A stretch of 64,000 nt of DNA, taken from the NCBI RefSeq assembly GCF_900114315.1, contig NZ_FOSQ01000017.1, forward strand, positions 1 to 64,000. The letters run 5' to 3'. Position numbers and translations under genes: made by a program. Every line of letters starts with the position of its first letter. The first letter of the stretch is position 1. Below the pieces are notes generated by a model that worked only from the letters and a program-made list of their open reading frames with translations, was not told the DNA's origin and made no database searches. Below are positions 1 to 9,882 of the stretch, one piece after another. This DNA is from Falsiroseomonas stagni DSM 19981 (GTDB lineage Bacteria; Pseudomonadota; Alphaproteobacteria; Acetobacterales; Acetobacteraceae).

Positions 1-87
<87 letters not shown>

Positions 88-464
88 ATCAACCACTCAA
101 CACAGCAAGGCATCTCAGCCCTACCGCATCCAGCGATCCTTACCCGCCCAACTCATACACTGACCATAAACTTCCATCCGGCCACCCTTCCCCCCGTTCC
201 ACCACCACCCCGCACCGCTCTCGCGACACAAAGCAGAAGCAGCAGGAAGCCAAAAGGCAACCATACTATCTTCCCTCAACAGATACACAGCTTGAATGAA
301 CAAAATCTTATTCCTGGCCAGAACCCTGACCAGAAGCACCATCGCATCACTGCGTTGATGAAGATCGGCGCCTAACGGCGGGGCGCAGCATCTAGTGGCT
401 TTCACCACCGTGTGCAACCCCGCTTTTCAGCGCCCCGTCCGGGAACCATCGGCTCCGTTCCGGT
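88..464 (-). other. rRNA operon leader (no gene seen)
   Basis: About 375 bases lie between the proposed rRNA promoter and the mature 16S end. The part next to the 16S is clearly less GC-rich than the rest of the window, as is common for rRNA leaders. A stretch reading TTTTGTTCATTCAA on the minus strand, just inside position 310, could be a degenerate boxA antitermination element. Short open frames here have neither a ribosome site nor recognisable protein sequence, and I do not call them genes. Confidence 0.6.
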
Positions 465-471
465 GAGACGG

Positions 472-500
472 CTTTTACGGGCCGGGCCTGGGGGAGTCAA
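472..500 (-). promoter_or_regulatory. probable rRNA operon promoter
   Basis: On the minus strand TTGACT (500 to 495) is followed by exactly 17 bases and then TAAAAG (477 to 472), a good sigma-70-type pair pointing at the 16S gene. Transcription would start near 464. Further TTGACC/GTGTCAA-like hexamers lie upstream (545-590) and could be extra tandem promoters. Position and spacing fit an rRNA promoter; activity is inferred. Confidence 0.6.
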
Positions 501-592
501 CGACACCCCGTCACCAAACGGACATGGCAGCCATGAGCGACACGCCGTTGACACAAACCTCTTCTCGTCACGCAGCCGAAGCGGTCAACCCG

Positions 593-621
593 TTGACTTC
601 ATTTGCCTTCACCGGGATGGT
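593..621 (+). promoter_or_regulatory. candidate promoter of the M23 peptidase gene
   Basis: TTGACT (593-598), a 17-base spacer and GATGGT (616-621) form a plausible but weak -35/-10 pair reading towards the gene at 654. It lies back to back with the rRNA promoter. A second TTGACA at 548-553 has no convincing -10 element. Confidence 0.35.
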
Positions 622-653
622 CCGCCCCCTCACTGCCCGGACAAGTCCACAGC

Positions 654-1856
654 ATGACGCCTGCGACCCGCCTCGCCCTCTCGATCTGCGCCCTTCTCGC
701 CGCCCCCATCGCGGATGTCGCAGCATCGGAACCACCGGCCGAGGCCCAGCGCGTCCTGACCGTCCGCCGCGGCGATACGCTGGGGGAACTGCTCACCAGC
801 GCCGGCATCGGCCAGGCCGAGGCGCATGAGGCCATCGGCGCCCTGGCCACCGTCTTCCCGCCCCGCAGCCTCGCCGTCGGGCAGGAGGTCGGCCTCCGCC
901 TCGCCCCCGACCGGGACAATGCCCTCCTCGCGCTGGAGATCGAGCCCGCCCCGGGCCGCACCATCGCGCTCCGCCGACAGGGCGATCGCTGGGTGGTGGA
1001 GGAGCAGGTCATCCCCCGCCAGCGCCACCTCGCGCGCATCGAGGCGCCCATCATCGGCGGCGTCTACCTGACCCTGACCCGCGCCGGCATGCCCGCGCCG
1101 CTCACCCATGCCCTGATCCGCGCGCTGTCCCATGAGGTGGACTTCCAGCGCGACATCCAGCCGGGCGATCGCATCGCCGTGGCCTTCGAACGGCTGCGCG
1201 CCCCGGATGGCGACCTGCTCGGCCATGGCCAGCTGCTCCACGCCTCCCTCACCCTGTCAGGGCGTGAACTCAGCGTCTGGCGCCATGTCGAAGCCGATGG
1301 CGATGCCGCCTGGTATTACGCGGATGGCCGCCCCCTGGCAGGCGGTTTCCTGCGCACGCCGCTCGATGGCGCACGGCTCACCTCCGGCTTCGGCATGCGC
1401 CGGCATCCCGTGCTCGGCTTCTCCCGCCGGCATGAGGGCCTGGACTTCGCCGCGCCCCCCGGCACACCGATCTATGCCGCGGCAGACGGCGTGGTCGCCG
1501 CCGCCCGGATGGAGCGCGGCTATGGCCGGACCGTTCGGCTGCGCCATCCCGGCGGCATCGAGACCGTCTACGCCCACATGTCCCGCTTCGCCCGGAACCT
1601 GAAGCCCGGCGATCGCGTGCGGCAGGGGGATGTGATCGGCGCGGTCGGGTCCTCCGGCATGTCCACCGGCCCGCACCTTCATTATGAGATCCGCCTGGCC
1701 GGCCGTGCCCAGGACCCGGCCCGCGCCGCCCTGCCGGCTGGGGAGAGGCTGCGGGGCACGGAACTGGCCGCCTTCCATGACCGTCGCCGGGAATTGAACC
1801 GCCAGATGGCGCAGATCGCCTCCGGCCGGACGGAGGTCGCCCTGGCCGGCGACTGA
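654..1856 (+). CDS. LysM/M23 family metallopeptidase (murein endopeptidase-like)
   Basis: 400 aa, predicted secreted cell-wall hydrolase. The N terminus is a signal peptide (hydrophobic residues about 6-20, ending near AASEPP). A LysM-like segment (VRRGDTLGELL) follows, and the last third is an M23 zinc peptidase domain with both metal motifs, HEGLDF and GPHLHYE. The family cleaves peptidoglycan cross-bridges or acts as a LytM activator of amidases; the zinc motifs are intact, so an active enzyme is likely. I chose the ATG at 654 over an in-frame ATG at 603 because only 654 puts a signal peptide at the N terminus. It is divergent from the rRNA operon. Confidence 0.88.
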   Translation: MTPATRLALSICALLAAPIADVAASEPPAEAQRVLTVRRGDTLGELLTSAGIGQAEAHEAIGALATVFPPRSLAVGQEVGLRLAPDRDNALLALEIEPAPGRTIALRRQGDRWVVEEQVIPRQRHLARIEAPIIGGVYLTLTRAGMPAPLTHALIRALSHEVDFQRDIQPGDRIAVAFERLRAPDGDLLGHGQLLHASLTLSGRELSVWRHVEADGDAAWYYADGRPLAGGFLRTPLDGARLTSGFGMRRHPVLGFSRRHEGLDFAAPPGTPIYAAADGVVAAARMERGYGRTVRLRHPGGIETVYAHMSRFARNLKPGDRVRQGDVIGAVGSSGMSTGPHLHYEIRLAGRAQDPARAALPAGERLRGTELAAFHDRRRELNRQMAQIASGRTEVALAGD

Positions 1857-1871
1857 GCCGCGGGCGACTGA

Positions 1872-3575
1872 TCACCCCCCGGCCAGGCTTTCCGCCAGGT
1901 TCGGCTCCGTCGCCAGCCGGCTCGGCAGCAATTCCCCCCGGCGTTCCAGCAGCGGGTGGGCGACCATCGCGAAATGCGCGCCGATGCGGCGCAGGTCCCG
2001 CACCGCATCCAGCAGCAGGCCCGCGGCCGCGCCCCCTTCCGCGGCGGACCGGTCGGCGGCCTCCGCCATCCGGTGCAGGGCCAGGCGCTCTGCCTCGCGC
2101 AGCGCCTCCTTCTCCCGCACCAGGCGGCGGGCGGCCTCCGCATCCTCCCGGATGAAGACCGCGACGGCCAGGCGCAGCTGCGCCTGGAGGCGAAGGTGCA
2201 GCCCCGTGATCTCCGCCGCGATATCGGCCGGCAGCGGAAGGCCGCGCCGTGCCCATTTCTGGGCAAGGCCCAGCAGGTCGCGCTCCAGCACATCCCCCGC
2301 ATGTTCCAGGCTGACGGCGAAGGCGCGGATTTCCGCGAGCCGCCGCGCATCATCCTCGCCCAGCGTCTCCTGCGGGATGCGCGCCAGGTAGCCCTGGACC
2401 TGCCGGTGCAGCCGGTCCACCTGGTCATCCAGGCGCTTGGCCACCTTGGGCCGTTCCCGGTCCCCTTCCTGGAAGGCGGCGGTGGAGGCCGCGAGCATCG
2501 CCTCCACCGTATCGGCAATCCGCAGCACCTCCCGCGCTGCATTCGCCAGCGCGACGGGTGGCGTCTCCAGCACATCGGGGTCGAGGTAGCGGGCCGCCGC
2601 GGGGTCCTCCGCCGGCGGCCGGTCCGGCACCAGGCGTTCCATGCCGCGGGCCAGCAGGCCGAGCAGCGGCCAGGCGAGGATCGCCGTGCCGAGATTGAAG
2701 GCGAGATGCGCCTGCGCGGCGAAAAGCGCGCCCGCCTGGCTCTCCACCAGCGGCAGCAGCAGCGGCATGGCGCCGAGCACCAGCACCGCGCCCACCAGAC
2801 GATTGGCGATGTTGCCCAGGGCGACGCGCAGCCGGGCGCGTTCCGGCCCGGCCTCCCCCAGCGCACCCAGCAGCGGGTTCACCGCGCTGCCGATATTGGC
2901 GCCCAGCACCATGGCGATGCAGGCCTCCGCCCCCAGCAGGCCGGAGGCCGCCAGCGAGGCGATGAACAGCATGGCCGCGACGGAGGAATGCGCCGCCCAG
3001 GCCAGCAGCCCCGCCACCACCAGATTGGGCAGCGGCATGTCGGCAAACACGCCGATCAGCGCCCGCAGGGTCGGCGATGCCTCCACCGGCGCCATGCTTG
3101 CGGAGAGCAGGTGCAGCGAGATCAGCATCAGGCCGACCCCGATGAACACCCGCCCGACATCCTTCCCCCGGCTGCCGCTGCTGCGCCGGAAGGCGATGAC
3201 CCCCGCCAGCACCAAGGCCGGCGCCAGGGCGGACACCTCGAATGACAGCGCGAAGACGATCAGCGCGGTGCCGATATTGGCGCCCAGCATGGCCGCCAGC
3301 GCCGGCGCCAAGGCCACCCCGGCCCCGGCCGCGAAGCTGCCGACCATCAGCGCCGTCGCGGTGGAGGATTGCAGCGCCGCGGTGGCGAACAGCCCCGCCG
3401 CCACGGCGCGGACCCGGCTGCCCAGCGCGACACCCAGCACATGGCGAAGGCGCATGCCGAAGGCCCGCTGCACCCCGGACTGCACCATGTGCAGACCCCA
3501 GAGCAGCAACGCGGCCTCGCCAGCCAGTTCCACCAGCAGCAGCGCCTGGGACAAGGCCTCACCTCTCTGTGTCAT
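1872..3575 (-). CDS. Na/Pi cotransporter family protein with PhoU-like tail
   Basis: 567 aa inner-membrane protein. The first ~310 residues hold two repeated Na/Pi symporter blocks, the first with the hallmark LQSSTATAL and the second with AHSSVAAML. A cytoplasmic helical C-terminal half of about 250 residues resembles PhoU. Relatives (NptA/YjbB) move inorganic phosphate with sodium, often as exporters; the direction cannot be told from sequence. It stands alone: the M23 gene converges on its 3' end, and a hairpin array separates its start from the end of clpB. Confidence 0.87.
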   Translation of the reverse strand: MTQRGEALSQALLLVELAGEAALLLWGLHMVQSGVQRAFGMRLRHVLGVALGSRVRAVAAGLFATAALQSSTATALMVGSFAAGAGVALAPALAAMLGANIGTALIVFALSFEVSALAPALVLAGVIAFRRSSGSRGKDVGRVFIGVGLMLISLHLLSASMAPVEASPTLRALIGVFADMPLPNLVVAGLLAWAAHSSVAAMLFIASLAASGLLGAEACIAMVLGANIGSAVNPLLGALGEAGPERARLRVALGNIANRLVGAVLVLGAMPLLLPLVESQAGALFAAQAHLAFNLGTAILAWPLLGLLARGMERLVPDRPPAEDPAAARYLDPDVLETPPVALANAAREVLRIADTVEAMLAASTAAFQEGDRERPKVAKRLDDQVDRLHRQVQGYLARIPQETLGEDDARRLAEIRAFAVSLEHAGDVLERDLLGLAQKWARRGLPLPADIAAEITGLHLRLQAQLRLAVAVFIREDAEAARRLVREKEALREAERLALHRMAEAADRSAAEGGAAAGLLLDAVRDLRRIGAHFAMVAHPLLERRGELLPSRLATEPNLAESLAGG

Positions 3576-3614
3576 AAAACTGAAACAGAGAGACTAGGCC
3601 CAGGGGGGAGTCTA

Positions 3615-3749
3615 GGGGAAGGCGTTGCCTTCCCCAAACCCCATCCACCAGGAGGCAGAGCCTCCTGGACCATCATCAGTTCAAATCCGACGGTCCAGGG
3701 GCGTCACGCCCCTGGCGTGGGGGGAATCGGGGGGAGCAGCGCTCCCCCC
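3615..3749. repeat. modular hairpin array A
   Basis: Four perfect hairpins, each of 9-bp arms and a 3-nt loop (21 nt): GGGGAAGGC/GCCTTCCCC at 3615-3635, CCAGGAGGC/GCCTCCTGG at 3648-3668, CCAGGGGCG/CGCCCCTGG at 3695-3715, and GGGGGGAGC/GCTCCCCCC at 3729-3749. The array lies downstream of clpB and upstream of the Na/Pi gene. There are no T-runs, so these are not classical intrinsic terminators. The first two modules recur elsewhere in this window. Confidence 0.85.
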
Positions 3750-3757
3750 GGGCCGCG

Positions 3758-6349
<2,592 letters not shown>

Positions 6350-6423
6350 TCGCTTGTCCCTCTCTGGAGCGGACCGGCACCCCAAGCCCCCGATCGGGCA
6401 GCAAGGGTTTGCCTTCGCGCCTG

Positions 6424-6453
6424 ATGTGGTATGCGCCGCCGCGGCGCTTCAAG
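6424..6453 (-). promoter_or_regulatory. candidate heat-shock (RpoH-type) promoter of clpB
   Basis: On the minus strand CTTGAAG (6453-6447) is followed by TACCACAT (6431-6424). The -35 half matches the RpoH consensus CTTGAA; the -10 half is only a loose match. The spacer contains the palindrome GCGCCGCCGCGGCGC (6434-6448). ClpB is RpoH-controlled in most proteobacteria, which is why I looked; the sequence support is modest. Confidence 0.3.
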
Positions 6454-6463
6454 GGGATGACCT

Positions 6464-7234
6464 ATGCGTGTCGAACGGATCACCCGCTATCCCGTCAAGG
6501 GTCTGACCGGGGAGTTGATGGATGTCGTTGACATCGCCGCGGGCGATGGCCTGCCGCATGACCGCCGCTTCGCCTTCGCCCAGGGCGACAGCCCCTTCGA
6601 CCCCGCCGCGCCCGCCTGGATGCAGAAGCGCCATTTCGCCTGCCTGATGGCCAATGCCGGCATCGCCGCCATCCGATCGGCCTATGACCCCGTCACCGGC
6701 ATGCTGCTGCTGATGGCCCCCGGTTTCCCCCACCTGGCCGTGGACCTGGCCCTGCCCGGCGACCGGGACCGGGCGGCGGCCTGGATGACGGCGTATCTGG
6801 GGCCGGAGGCCCGCGGGTCGCTCCGCCTGGCGGAGGCGCCGGGCCATGCCTTCACCGACATCGCCGCCAAGGCGGTCTCGATCATCGGGCTTTCCAGCGT
6901 GAAGGCGCTGTCGGAGAAGGTGGGGATGGAGCTCGACCCGGTCCGCTTCCGCGCCAACATCCTGTTTTCCGGCGCCGCCCCCTTCGCGGAGCTGGGCTGG
7001 GTCGGCCGGGAATTCCTCGTCGGCGGGACACGGATGAAGATCTTCAAGCGCACCCAGCGCTGCCCGGCGACCGAGGTGAACCCGGAAACGGCGGAGCGCG
7101 ACGCCAAGCCCCAGAAATGGCTGCGGGACCATTACGGCCACGCCGATATGGGGGTCTATGCGGAGGTCCTGGAAGGCGGCCGGATCGCGGTGGGCGATGC
7201 GATGGAGCCGGTGCAGGCGGAGCTGCTCGGGTGA
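6464..7234 (+). CDS. MOSC domain-containing protein
   Basis: 256 aa. An N-terminal MOSC beta-barrel (starting MRVERITRYPVKG) is followed by a MOSC domain carrying FKRTQRCPATEVNPET, where the Cys is the expected molybdenum- or sulfur-binding residue. Relatives such as YcbX and mARC bind molybdenum cofactor and reduce N-hydroxylated compounds. This protein lacks the ferredoxin domain of YcbX, so it would need a separate electron donor. It is divergent from clpB and convergent with ndk across hairpin array B. Confidence 0.85.
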   Translation: MRVERITRYPVKGLTGELMDVVDIAAGDGLPHDRRFAFAQGDSPFDPAAPAWMQKRHFACLMANAGIAAIRSAYDPVTGMLLLMAPGFPHLAVDLALPGDRDRAAAWMTAYLGPEARGSLRLAEAPGHAFTDIAAKAVSIIGLSSVKALSEKVGMELDPVRFRANILFSGAAPFAELGWVGREFLVGGTRMKIFKRTQRCPATEVNPETAERDAKPQKWLRDHYGHADMGVYAEVLEGGRIAVGDAMEPVQAELLG

Positions 7235-7236
7235 TT

Positions 7237-7363
7237 CCGGGGGAACGCCGTTCCCCCGGACCCCCATGCCAAGGGGCAGCGGCCCCTTGTGACCCCGTCA
7301 GATGACGGTCCAGGAGGCTCTGCCTCCTGGCGGTAGGGGTTTGGGGAAGGCAGCGCCTTCCCC
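7237..7363. repeat. modular hairpin array B (inverted relative to A)
   Basis: Hairpins at 7237-7259 (10-bp arms, 3-nt loop), 7270-7289 (8-bp arms, 4-nt loop), a short CCGTC/GACGG pair near 7295, then CCAGGAGGC/GCCTCCTGG at 7310-7330 and GGGGAAGGC/GCCTTCCCC at 7343-7363. The last two modules and the 12-nt spacer between them are the reverse complement of the same pair in array A, apart from four changes. The array fills the convergent gap between the MOSC gene and ndk. Confidence 0.85.
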
Positions 7364-7375
7364 AACCTTCTCAGC

Positions 7376-7798
7376 TCAGCCGACGATCTCGGCGCCCGCG
7401 AAGAAATACGCGATCTCGATGGCGGCGTTCTCCGCGCTGTCGGACCCGTGCACGGAATTCGCCTCGATGCTCTCCGCGAACAGCTTGCGGATGGTGCCCT
7501 CGGCGGCGTTGGCCGGGTTGGTGGCACCCATCAGCTCACGGTTCTTGGCCACCGCGCCCTCGCCTTCCAGCACCTGCACCACGACCGGGCCGGAGATCAT
7601 GAAGGACACCAGGTCGTTGAAGAAGCCGCGCTCCTTGTGCACGCCGTAGAAGCTCTCGGCCTGGGCCTTGGTCATCTGGATGCGCTTCTGGGCGACGATG
7701 CGCAGGCCGTTCTTCTCGAACACCGCATTGATGGCGCCGGTCAGGTTGCGGCGGGTCGCGTCGGGCTTGATGATGCTGAAGGTGCGCTCGATGGCCAT
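7376..7798 (-). CDS. ndk: nucleoside diphosphate kinase
   Basis: 140 aa, full length. Transfers the gamma phosphate of ATP to other (d)NDPs through a phosphohistidine. The protein begins [14 protein letters not shown], has the [11 protein letters not shown] nucleotide-binding segment, and carries the catalytic His at residue 117 in NSVHGSDS. The start at 7798 is preceded by an AGGAACC ribosome site. Its 3' end abuts hairpin array B. Confidence 0.97.
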   Translation of the reverse strand: MAIERTFSIIKPDATRRNLTGAINAVFEKNGLRIVAQKRIQMTKAQAESFYGVHKERGFFNDLVSFMISGPVVVQVLEGEGAVAKNRELMGATNPANAAEGTIRKLFAESIEANSVHGSDSAENAAIEIAYFFAGAEIVG

Positions 7799-7921
7799 GG
7801 GACTGGTTCCTGTTGCGTGTGCGAAAGCTGGCGGGCGGATAAGGGGGTAAGCCCGCCAAGGCAAGCCCCGGGGCCTTCCACCGGGCTACGCGCCGGGCTT
7901 TCCAGGCTGTAGAAGCCCCCC

Positions 7922-9790
7922 ATGACCGTCATCGCCATCCGCAGCCTCACCATCCGCTTCGGCGGCCGCACCCTGCTCGACAATGCCGATTTGATGCTGG
8001 ATGCCGGCCGCAAGATCGGCCTGGTCGGCCGCAACGGCGCCGGCAAATCCACCATGCTCAAGGCCATCACCGGCGAATTGCAGCCGGATGGCGGGGAGAT
8101 CCGGCTGGCCCAGCGGGCCAAGCTGGGTGTCGTCGCCCAGGAAGCCCCGGGGGGCGCCACCTCCCTCCTCGACAGCGTGCTGGAAGCGGATACCGAGCGC
8201 CACAGCCTGCTCCAGGCGCTGGAGGACCCCGCCCAGGCCCATCGCGTCGCGGAAATTCACGAAAGACTCATCGATATCCGCGCGGACAGCGCCCCGGCGC
8301 GGGCCGCCATCATCCTCTCCGGCCTCGGCTTCGATGCCGCCGCCCAGGCCCGGCCGCTCGATTCCTTCTCCGGCGGCTGGCGCATGCGCGTGGCCCTGGC
8401 CCGCGCCCTGTTCCCGGAGCCCGACCTGCTGCTGCTGGACGAACCGACCAACCACCTCGACCTCGAAGCCACCATGTGGCTGGAAGGCTGGCTGGCGAAG
8501 TTCCCGGGTGCGGCCATCGTCGTCAGCCATGACCGCGGGCTGCTGGACCGGGCGGTGGACGGCATCGCCCATCTCGACCAGCAGAAGGTCACCTTCTACC
8601 CCGGCAATTACGAGAATTTCGTCCGGGTGCGCACCGAACGCGCCGCCCAGCAGGAAAGCCAGCGCACCAAGATCGCCGCCCAGCGCGCCCATATGCAGGC
8701 CTTCGTGGACCGTTTCCGCGCCAAGGCCACCAAGGCCCGCCAGGCCCAGTCCCGCCTCAAGGCCCTGGCCAAGCTGCCCGTCATCGACGCGGTGGTGGAG
8801 GATGCCGCGAGCAGCTTCGCCTTCCCGGAACCCGAGGAACTGGCGCCGCCCATCCTCTCCATCGAACAGGCTGATGCCGGCTATGGCGGCACCCCCATCC
8901 TGAAGGGCATCGACCTCCGACTGGACCAGGAGGACCGGATCGCCCTGCTGGGGGCCAACGGCAACGGCAAGTCCACACTGGCGAAGCTGATCGCCGGGCG
9001 CCTCGCCCCCATGCGCGGCACGGTCAGGCGATCCTCCAAGCTGCGCGTCGGCTTCTTCGCCCAGCACCAGTCGGAAGACCTGGACCATTCCGGCACGCCG
9101 CTGTCCCACATGCAGGCGGCGCTGCCCATGGCCACCATCCAGCAATGCCGCGCCCAGCTCGCCCGCTTCGGCCTGAATGTCGAGCGTGCCGAAACCCGGA
9201 TCGAGCGCTGCTCGGGCGGCGAGAAGGCGCGGCTGCTGCTGGCGCTCTGCACGCGCGATGCCCCTCAGCTGCTGATCCTCGACGAGCCGACCAACCACCT
9301 CGACATCGATGCGCGTGAGGCCCTGGTCCGCGCGCTGGCGGAGTACAAGGGCGCCGTCCTCCTCATCAGCCACGACCCCCATCTGGTGGAGCTGGTCGCC
9401 GATCGCCTCTGGCTCGTCGCCGATGGCAAGGTGACGAGCTACGAGGGCGACATGGACGAATACCGCGCCCTGCTGGCCGACCGCGCCCGGGGCGGCGGCG
9501 GCGGTGGCGGCGGGGAGGCGCGCACGCCATCCGACCGCGCCGCCCGCGCCCAGACCCGCGCCCAGCTCGCGCCCCTCCGCGCCCGGCTGAAGGAGGTGGA
9601 GAAGCTGATCGAGCGCCATACGCTGGAAGGCAAGCTGATCGAGAAGAAGCTCGCCGACCCCGCCACCTATGCCGCGCGCAAGGCGCAGGACATCGCCTGG
9701 GCCACCACGCGCCAGGCCTTCCTCGCCCGCCAGATCGCCGCGCTGGAACAGGAATGGCTGGAGATCTCCGAACAGCTGGAGGCCGCCTGA
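7922..9790 (+). CDS. ABC-F family ATP-binding protein
   Basis: 622 aa soluble protein with two ABC cassettes and no membrane segments. Cassette 1 has GRNGAGKST, FSGGWRMR and LLLDEPTNHLD; cassette 2 has GANGNGKST, CSGGEKAR and LILDEPTNHLD. A helical linker lies between them (about 240-300). The C-terminal coiled coil is joined by a run of eight glycines near residue 525. ABC-F proteins act on ribosomes in translation or antibiotic protection; this layout resembles YheS/Uup rather than an exporter. The polyglycine stretch is unusual. It is divergent from ndk. Confidence 0.92.
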   Translation: MTVIAIRSLTIRFGGRTLLDNADLMLDAGRKIGLVGRNGAGKSTMLKAITGELQPDGGEIRLAQRAKLGVVAQEAPGGATSLLDSVLEADTERHSLLQALEDPAQAHRVAEIHERLIDIRADSAPARAAIILSGLGFDAAAQARPLDSFSGGWRMRVALARALFPEPDLLLLDEPTNHLDLEATMWLEGWLAKFPGAAIVVSHDRGLLDRAVDGIAHLDQQKVTFYPGNYENFVRVRTERAAQQESQRTKIAAQRAHMQAFVDRFRAKATKARQAQSRLKALAKLPVIDAVVEDAASSFAFPEPEELAPPILSIEQADAGYGGTPILKGIDLRLDQEDRIALLGANGNGKSTLAKLIAGRLAPMRGTVRRSSKLRVGFFAQHQSEDLDHSGTPLSHMQAALPMATIQQCRAQLARFGLNVERAETRIERCSGGEKARLLLALCTRDAPQLLILDEPTNHLDIDAREALVRALAEYKGAVLLISHDPHLVELVADRLWLVADGKVTSYEGDMDEYRALLADRARGGGGGGGGEARTPSDRAARAQTRAQLAPLRARLKEVEKLIERHTLEGKLIEKKLADPATYAARKAQDIAWATTRQAFLARQIAALEQEWLEISEQLEAA

Positions 9791-9882
9791 CCATGACAAT
9801 CCCGTAGATCCGCGGGCGCGACCCTTCCCGCCCCGCGGTCAGATCGCGGACCCTGCCCTCAACGAGCAACCGGGAAACGTCC

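Noticed and set aside
3615-3749. Classical intrinsic terminators
   Set aside because: The stems are short-looped and multiple, with no T-run; one array lies between divergent genes, so I list them as repeats.
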